Shown: piece by piece, positions 57,077-64,000 of the stretch
How positions within the stretch are numbered: the first letter of the stretch is position 1
How the letters are laid out: each line of letters opens with the position of its first letter
Source of the DNA: Pontederia crassipes
Taxonomy: Eukaryota; Streptophyta; Magnoliopsida; Commelinales; Pontederiaceae
Length of the DNA stretch: 64,000 nucleotides
Direction: 5' to 3'
Assembly: GCA_030549335.1 (NCBI GenBank)
Contig: CM060194.1
Location: forward strand, 18,788,171-18,852,170
Program-made: the position numbers and the translations under genes
The notes under the pieces: model-generated
The model's input: the letters and a program-made list of their open reading frames with translations, nothing else
Databases searched by the model: none
What the model was told of the DNA's origin: nothing

Positions 57077-60000
57077 TCATTACCTCCTTAAAAGAAAATT
57101 CGTCCTCGAATTTTGCACTAAGTAGAGGTTTTACCGAACAGATGCGGGAACTCCTGGTGCATCTCTGACTCGAGTTCCCATGTGGCCTCCTCGCCATGGT
57201 GATAACGCCACGCTACTCTGACCATGGGCACCTCTTTATTCTTCTGGCGTTATATTTTTCGTTCCACTATATGTGTCGGGTACTCTACGAAAGTCAAATC
57301 CGCAGCTAGATTTGGCAATTCGATTCGTAAAACATTAGTAGCATCATGCTTGTACTTCTTAAGCATGGAAACATGAAATACATTATGCACTCGTCCATAG
57401 AAAGGTGGCAAGGTTAGCCTGCATGCTGCTTCACCTACTAACTCGAGTACCTCGAAGGGTCCCACGTACCGATGGTTGAGCTTCCCTCGCTTACTAAACC
57501 TCATAACTCTCTTCATAGGAGACACCTTCAGCAGAACCTGATCACCAGCCTGAAAGAACTGCTCATGCCTGCCCTTATCAGCATAACTCTTCTATCTGCC
57601 CTGAGTTGTCTTCATCCTCTGCTTGATCAGCTCCACTTTCTCAACATACTTTACTGCCTCCTTCACTTCTTCCTTGCTCATGATCTTCTCTTCACCCACT
57701 TCACCCCAATGGGCGGGTGAATGACAAGGTCTGCCATATAAAGCCTCGAAGGACGTCATGCCGATACTGGAATGGTAACTATTATTATAAACAAACTCAA
57801 TCAGATGAATATGCTCATCCCAGGTGCCCTGTCAATCTAGTGCACAAGCTCGCAGCATGTCCTCTAATGTCTGAATAGTCCTCTCAGACTGTCAATCGAT
57901 CTGAGGATGGAAAGCAGTGCTGAAATTCAGCCTGGTGCCAAATGCCTCATGCATGCCCTTTTAGAATCTAGCAGTGAATCTGGGGTCTTTGTCAGAAACA
58001 ATCGATGCTGGGATGCCATGTAGTCTAATCACCTTTCTAACATACAGGTTTAGTAGACTCTCTACCGATTGCTTCCACCGGATGGGAATGAAGTGCGTCG
58101 CCTTAGTGAATCTATCTACCACCACCCATATAGCATCATGACCATTCTTAGACCTAGGCAAGTTGGATACAAAATCCATAGTAATATTATCTCACTTCCA
58201 CTGTGGGACATCTAGAGGCTTCAACTTTTCATATGGTCTCTGGTGTTCGATTTTCACCTGCTGGCACACCAGACATTTGGGTACATACTCAGCTATCTCC
58301 TTCTTCATGTCAGGCCACTAGTAGCTGCGCTGCACATCTTTGTACATCTTAGTGCTTCCAGGATGGATGGCAAACTCGAACTTATGGCACTCATCCATCA
58401 CTTTCCGTCTGATGGTGGTATCTGTGGGAACTCATAATCTGTCCCTATACCAAATTCCTCCATCTGCTGATACTTGGAAGTCCTTTGACTCATTCTGACA
58501 TCTCTTCAACACCTTCTGATACTCTGGATCCTCCTTCTGGGCAGCTATGATCCTGTCTATCATGCTGGGCCTCATCTGATGTATCATCCACATCGCTCTG
58601 TTACTGTCAAGTCTGGGACACCACTGATCTATCTCCTGTAACATCTCGTACTCTCGTACTAGGATGTATGCTAATGAACCTTCCCATTTCCTGCTTAGTG
58701 CATCTGCCACTGAATTTGCTTTACCAGGATGGTAATTAATGACAAATTTATAATCCTTCAAGAGCTCCAACCAACGGCGCTGCCTCATGTTAAGGTCCCT
58801 CTGGTCAAAAATATATTTGAAACTTTTATGATCTGTGAAGATCTCAAAGATCTCCTCATACTAGTGTCTCCAGATCTTCAAAGCAAAAACTATTGCTGCT
58901 AGCTCCAGATCATGCGTGGGGTAGTTGACCTCATGCTTCTTCAACTAGCGCGAAGCATAGGCCACTACTTTACCATGCTGCATTAGCACACACCCTAAGC
59001 CTGTCCCGCATGCATCACTATGGACTACATATCCTCCGTTGCCCGTCGGGATGGTAAGGACAGGTGTTGATGTCAGATGATCCTTCAATGTCTGAAAGCT
59101 CTGCTCACACTTGTCAAACCAGATGAACCTTTCCGCCTTCTTCATGAGGTTCGTGAGCGGTGCTGCAATTTTGGAGAAGTCTCTGATGAATCTCTTGTAA
59201 TAACCTGCCAATCCCAGAAAGCTGCGAATCTTGTATGCATTCTTCGGCCTTGCACAATTGGTCACTACTTCTACCTTTGCGGGGTCCACTGAAATGTCCT
59301 TCTTGGATACTGTGTTCAAGAAGCATGATCTCCTTCAACCAAAATTCACACTTAGAGAGTTTGCCGTACAACTTGTGTTGGCGCAGGGTCTCCAACACTA
59401 TCCTGAGATGCTCTCGATGCTGCTCTGGGTTGGACGAGTAGATCAGGATGTCATCCACGAACACTATGACGAACTGATGTAGGTAGGGCCGAAAAATCCT
59501 GTTCATCAGATCCATAAACGCTGCAGGAGAGTTCGTCAATCCAAACGACATTACTAAAAACTCATAATGACCATACCTAGACCGGAATGCTATCTTCAGT
59601 ATGTCTTCCTCAGCAACTCTCAACTGATGGTAGCCACTCCGGAGATCGATCTTGGAGAATATCGATGCCTTGGACAACTGGTCGAAAAGATCATCAATGC
59701 GGGACAGAGGGTACTTGTTTTTCACCGTCACCTTGTTAAGCATCCTGTAGTGAATGCAAAGCCGCATTGAACCATCTTTCTTTTTCACAAACAGTACAGG
59801 CGTTCCCCACGACGAGACACTCGGCCGAATGAAGCCTTTGTCTAACAATTCATGTATATGCTTCTTTAACTCTAGCATCTCAGCAGGTGCCATGCAGTAC
59901 GGTGCCTTGGATGTGCGGTGCCAGGTAGAAGTTCAATCTTGAAGTCTATCTCGCGCCTCGGTGGTAATCCTGAAGTATCTTCAAGGAAAACATCTAAAAA

Positions 60001-62014
60001 CTCACGCACTACATCTATCTGTTGCAGCGCGGTGGCTGGTGCGTCAGTCTTCACCACACTTGCCAAGTAGGCACAACATCCCTTCTGGATCATCTTTTGA
60101 GCCTTCATAGCTGAGACAATCACTTTCTTACTTTCTGATGGAGTACCCCTAATAATTGCCTTAGGCTTGTCCTGTGCACCTATAGTGATCTTTTTTTGCT
60201 TGCAATGCAAAGCTGCATCATGGTAAGAAAGTCAATCCATCCTTAGGATGACATCATAGTCAATCATCGGGATGACAATAAGATCTGCAGAAAAAATTTT
60301 CTTCTCCACGGTGACCGGCACATTCGAAATATACCTAGTCGTGTGAAGATCTCCCATGGGGTGCTCACCCTCATGGCATGAGGCCTCTGCTGTAAAGACA
60401 AGCCAAGAGTTTGGGCACACGACTTCGAAATAAACGAGCGCGTGGCCCCTGAATCAAACAATATAATAGTAAACACGTCAGCAATAGGATGGGTACCTCT
60501 GATAACATCATTATCATTCTGGACAGCATTTGCCTCCATATGGTGCACCCTGCCTTGGACCACGGGATTTGCGTCGCCGGCGCCCTGGTTATCACGACCT
60601 CCCCTAGCATGTTGGGGGCAGTTTCGGGCAAAGTGCCCAAACTGTCAGCACTGTATGTACGCGTCATTCCTCCTGCGGCATTCGCCGAAATGATATCGCT
60701 CGCAATTAGAGCAGAGAGGCCTCTGCTGAACTACTGGTGCCTGTGGCTGAGGCTGACGAGGAGGAGGTGGCAGCTGTCTCAGAGGCTATTACATGAAACG
60801 TGAGTTAATTGTCACGCTTAACATATTCTTAGTTAATATTTTGAAATCTTTATACCTGATGCTGTGCTGGTGATGGGCGATGAGGAGGTGGAGCATAGCG
60901 ATGGGCCTCTCTCTGATAATAAGGCATGTGATGGCGATCGCGACGATCGTCCATCCTGAATTGTCGACGATCTTCAGTTCGAAATCGCTGTGGCTCCGCT
61001 AGCTTGGCTGGGGCTCTTGCTTTGCGCTCAACCTGGTCCTTCTCCATGCGGGTGGCCAGTCTCACCGCCTTTTTTAAGGTGTCACAGTCCTCAGAAAGGA
61101 CTTTGGTCTTAAGGTCCTGTCCCAGACCATTGATGAATTTGTTTGCCCTTATGCGTCCCACAAATGGCATAGGGCAATACTGCTCCAGCATGACAAACTG
61201 TGTGTGGTATTCCACCACTGTCATGGTCCCTTGCACGAGCTCCAAAAATTCTTCATGCTTGCTATCTCGGTCGTGCTCAAGAGTGTATCGGTCTGCAAAT
61301 GCCTCCTTAATCTCCTCCCATGATATCTCTTCTTCATCCAGCCCCCTGAACCTGGTGGCTCTAGTAGTCTTTCACCAACCCATGGCAGTATCGATGATCA
61401 GGTGGATAGCGTATAGCACCTTTCTTCCTTCGACACACCTCATCAACTTAAAGATTCGGTTCAGGGTTTCTATCCATTGTTCAAGCTTTGAAGAAATCTG
61501 ACTTGCCCTCAAACTGAGACGGATTTAGCCTCAAAAATGCCTCTAAAGTATCCTCAGAAATTTCCTGTCGGGGTCCCCGTGTGCAACGTCGGATCGCGGG
61601 CTGGCCGCCTCCGGCAATGAGTTCGTCCTGCGACTGTGCCCTCGCATTGCGGCCTCGACCACGGCCGCGGCTGGGAGTGCGGCCTCGACCACGGTCTCGT
61701 CCCCGACCCTGCTGGGCTAAAGTCTGGGACTCAGTAATTGGGCCCTTTGCGCCTTCTGGCACTTCAGGAGCAATATGGGCCGACCCAACCCCTCTCTCCT
61801 GAATCCTCTCTGATCGTCTTGACATCTTTATCCTTTAATCATGAAAGAACAATACATTAGAACCAATATCATATCATAAACATGAATTTGACTTACAGTC
61901 CTCTTTTGGTGGAGAGTGCGGCGACAGCTCAACGATAGCACATGAACCATTCTTATATCATACTATACAATAAGACATCAAAAGAGTCCGAATAGCGGCT
62001 CTGATACCATAAAT

Positions 62015-63931
62015 GTAACACCCCCAAATCGATCATCGCCACATGGCGAGGATCTCTCCGAAGGAGCTACGAAAACACTATAACATGGACTATATATTGA
62101 CCAAAATTTCATTAAAACGATATCAGCTCAGCAATAGTAATAAAAAGGAAACATCGAATATCAAAAATAGCGGGAGTCTCAAAGTGTTACAAAATCTCCA
62201 TGATAGTCATAATATCTAAATTACATCAAAGCTCATAATGCGAAAAATAAAGATAAAGATAACTAGGTCTTCTGTCAGTTCATGTGCTTTATCATCGCTC
62301 GAGCTGGTCGTGGCACACAATCTCAACACCATCACTGACCTGACCCTGTGGAAATCAAACACAAGGGAGAAGGTCCTCCCATAAGCTATACAGTCTAGTG
62401 GGAATCCATAAGTACTCAATGCATAATAATAAATAACAATAGTCAGAATTAGTAATCACTTGTAACAAAATCATATTTGAGAGCATAAGATCATTCGATT
62501 TGAGATATCAATGGATGAAAGAGAACAAGAATCATATAATCATGAAAGGTTACCATAATCATGCTGAATCAATAATCATACTTCACTTATCATGCTCATA
62601 TCACTTATCCATACTCTTTGTGCTTTTACTTTTTCTTAGCATTAGGTGCCTTTGGGTGCCTTTAACTTTTAGGAGTTTTACGCCGAGCAAATAATACAGC
62701 CTTGTGCAGCCAATGATTGATCAAGCTATGGCTAAAAGAGCGACCCTTCACTTGTAAGCACTTAGCATGGGCTGGCCACCACTCCCATTTACATTTCCAT
62801 CTTTCATACTTAATCACTTTATCAATTTACCATTCTTGCATATTATGAGAGGATTGAATCATTGGACAGATCAATACAATATCAAGGATTTAGTCACATA
62901 ACATTTCAATCAGCAGGGAGTAGCACATCACACTCATAGAAAGAATCTAAATCAAATCAGCAATCAATATGTATTCTGGTCAGGATTCGATCGACCGGCC
63001 CTCACTAGTCGGTCGACTGACTTTCGAGCACCGATCGACCGATATCTCTGGATCGGTCGACCAGTTGGTCTTAATGCAATACAACAAGTCCTGAGCACCG
63101 GTCGACCGATATCTCTGGATCGGTCAATCGATAACACTTAGTCTGAAAAGGAGCTTCGGTCAGTCGATCGGCCGACCTATAAAAGGCTCGGAAGGAATGA
63201 TCGGTCGATCGGTCCCTAACAATTTTCATATCACTGGTCGATCGATATTCTGGATCGATCGACCGGTCGCAGTGAAAACAAAATCGTAAAGAATCCGATT
63301 TTCAGTGATTTTCAATTCAGAAATATAATCAATGCATACAATCAATCATCTAAGCATGGATGACTAAAACAGAACACATCTATAGTTATAAGAATCACAA
63401 AACATGAATCAAACATAAGAAACACAATCAATCATTCATTTTTCATTCATTCTCATCAATCAAAAATACATTTCATAATAAGAACCCTAATTCTATTCTA
63501 TTGCTAATTAAGTTATGCAGGGGGATTTCGGATTCACCCACCTCCTTCTGGAGTGATTCTTGCTTGAAGCCTCTCCGATCACCGATAATGACCCTCCACT
63601 TGCCGTTCTCCACCTACAAAGCATTTCGATTGGGTAAGAGAGTGAGGGGATGATGCTGAAAATTAAAGGAGGTGCAGAATGAAGAAGAACCTTGGTGAAA
63701 CCTTGCTGGAGCTCCCTTGATCTTGCTGGATGAAATGTGCTTGGGGAAGAATAGAGAGAGGTGAGGGAGAGGAAATGGATGGCTAGGGTGTGCTTAAGGC
63801 ATGCTTTTATAGGTTAATCTTTGGGCTTATCATACTAATGAGCTCAATAATTAACTATTGTGTTGGTTTTTACGACTTAACTTTATTATATTATTTATTT
63901 ATTATTTATGTATTTTTAACCGGGTATTACA
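62015..63931 (-). repeat. Gypsy 5' LTR
   Basis: 1,917 bp, tgtaacaccccc...gtattaca, with the same palindrome-rich zone at 62,985-63,265. It is followed on the minus strand by the iMet-type primer site and bounded on the plus strand by ttatg at 63,932. Confidence 0.88.
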
Positions 63932-63936
63932 TTATG

Positions 63937-64000
63937 TTTCTTCTTCTGAGCCAGTTTATGGCAAAAATAAAACTTATAAACAAATAAGAATTACATTCGA
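63937..64000. other. Right flank of the gypsy element
   Basis: Short stretch to the window edge. On the minus strand it reads T-rich and then 'ctggctcagaagaagaaac', like an intron end followed by an exon start that would continue at 55,149 in the pre-insertion locus. Too short to call. Confidence 0.25.

Larger units (their letters stand above)
55155..63931 (-). mobile_element. Gypsy chromovirus, structurally complete, decayed
   Basis: 8.8-kb Ty3/gypsy element on the minus strand. 5' LTR 62,015-63,931; iMet-type primer site next to it (tggtatcagagcc, minus, about 62,010-61,998); gag about 61,825-60,650 with a zinc-knuckle zone; protease about 60,560-60,230; reverse transcriptase about 59,950-59,110; RNase H about 59,300-58,790; integrase about 58,790-57,450 and a chromodomain-like end near 57,250; purine tract; 3' LTR 55,155-57,076. 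LTRs start TGTAA and end TTACA. The layout suggests a Tekay/Del-type chromovirus. The LTRs differ by roughly 5-8% by eye, so it is perhaps 2-3 million years old at common plant rates. The coding frame is broken in about ten places. A fossil. Confidence 0.88.

Noticed and set aside
57472-57720. Plus-strand open frames across the gypsy internal region
   Set aside because: Antisense to the gypsy polyprotein remnant.
1-64000. tRNA or rRNA genes
   Set aside because: None recognised; the only tRNA-related signals are the primer-site complements next to the gypsy LTRs.

Overview
The window is repeat-dense plant nuclear DNA, AT-rich overall. No intact host gene is visible. The evidence for a flowering plant is a fossil exon of an SF2/ASF-type plant SR splicing factor, RTE LINEs ending in (TTG)n, plant L1 LINEs with a C-terminal zinc-binding domain, SIRE/Maximus-like copia and chromoviral gypsy elements with iMet primer sites, a CTAG-ended Helitron and a CACTA terminus. 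I cannot name the species.

Layout. Positions 1-10,540 form the left arm of a large inverted duplication. Read on the minus strand it holds SIRE-like sequence (10,540-7,095), a GC-rich island (about 2,946-2,301) and part of a 1.9-kb unit (2,290-429). A 4.1-kb Helitron splits it at 2,950-7,094. The spacer (10,541-24,530) is a graveyard: gypsy LTR and internal remnants, a TIR-bordered element, a degenerate tandem array resembling an LTR promoter module, gene-like scraps and a minisatellite. The right arm (about 24,530-40,500) repeats the left arm in reverse order. It has been further changed by a gypsy LTR, by a near-identical 1.9-kb tandem duplication (about 30,868-34,632) and by a 4.0-kb composite retrotransposition (34,835-38,865).

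From about 39,165 to 51,728 the 1.9-kb unit occurs about four and a half times in tandem, and private LINE insertions sit in individual copies: L1-a (40,758-41,668), a small RTE derivative (44,028-44,189), L1-b with a 5' inversion (44,651-46,148) and L1-c (46,890-48,820). L1-d (51,729-53,075) lies where the array meets a truncated gypsy LTR (53,076-54,552). A complete-looking but decayed gypsy chromovirus fills 55,155-63,931 and has a 5-bp target duplication.

The most interesting object is the composite at 34,835-38,865. It consists of a 5'-truncated SR exon with its intron, a full-length dead RTE LINE and a short RTE derivative ending in TTG repeats. All are on one strand and the whole is bounded by a 14-bp target duplication. 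The left arm keeps the matching empty site. This suggests that RTE machinery reverse-transcribed a host pre-mRNA that carried RTE copies in an intron.
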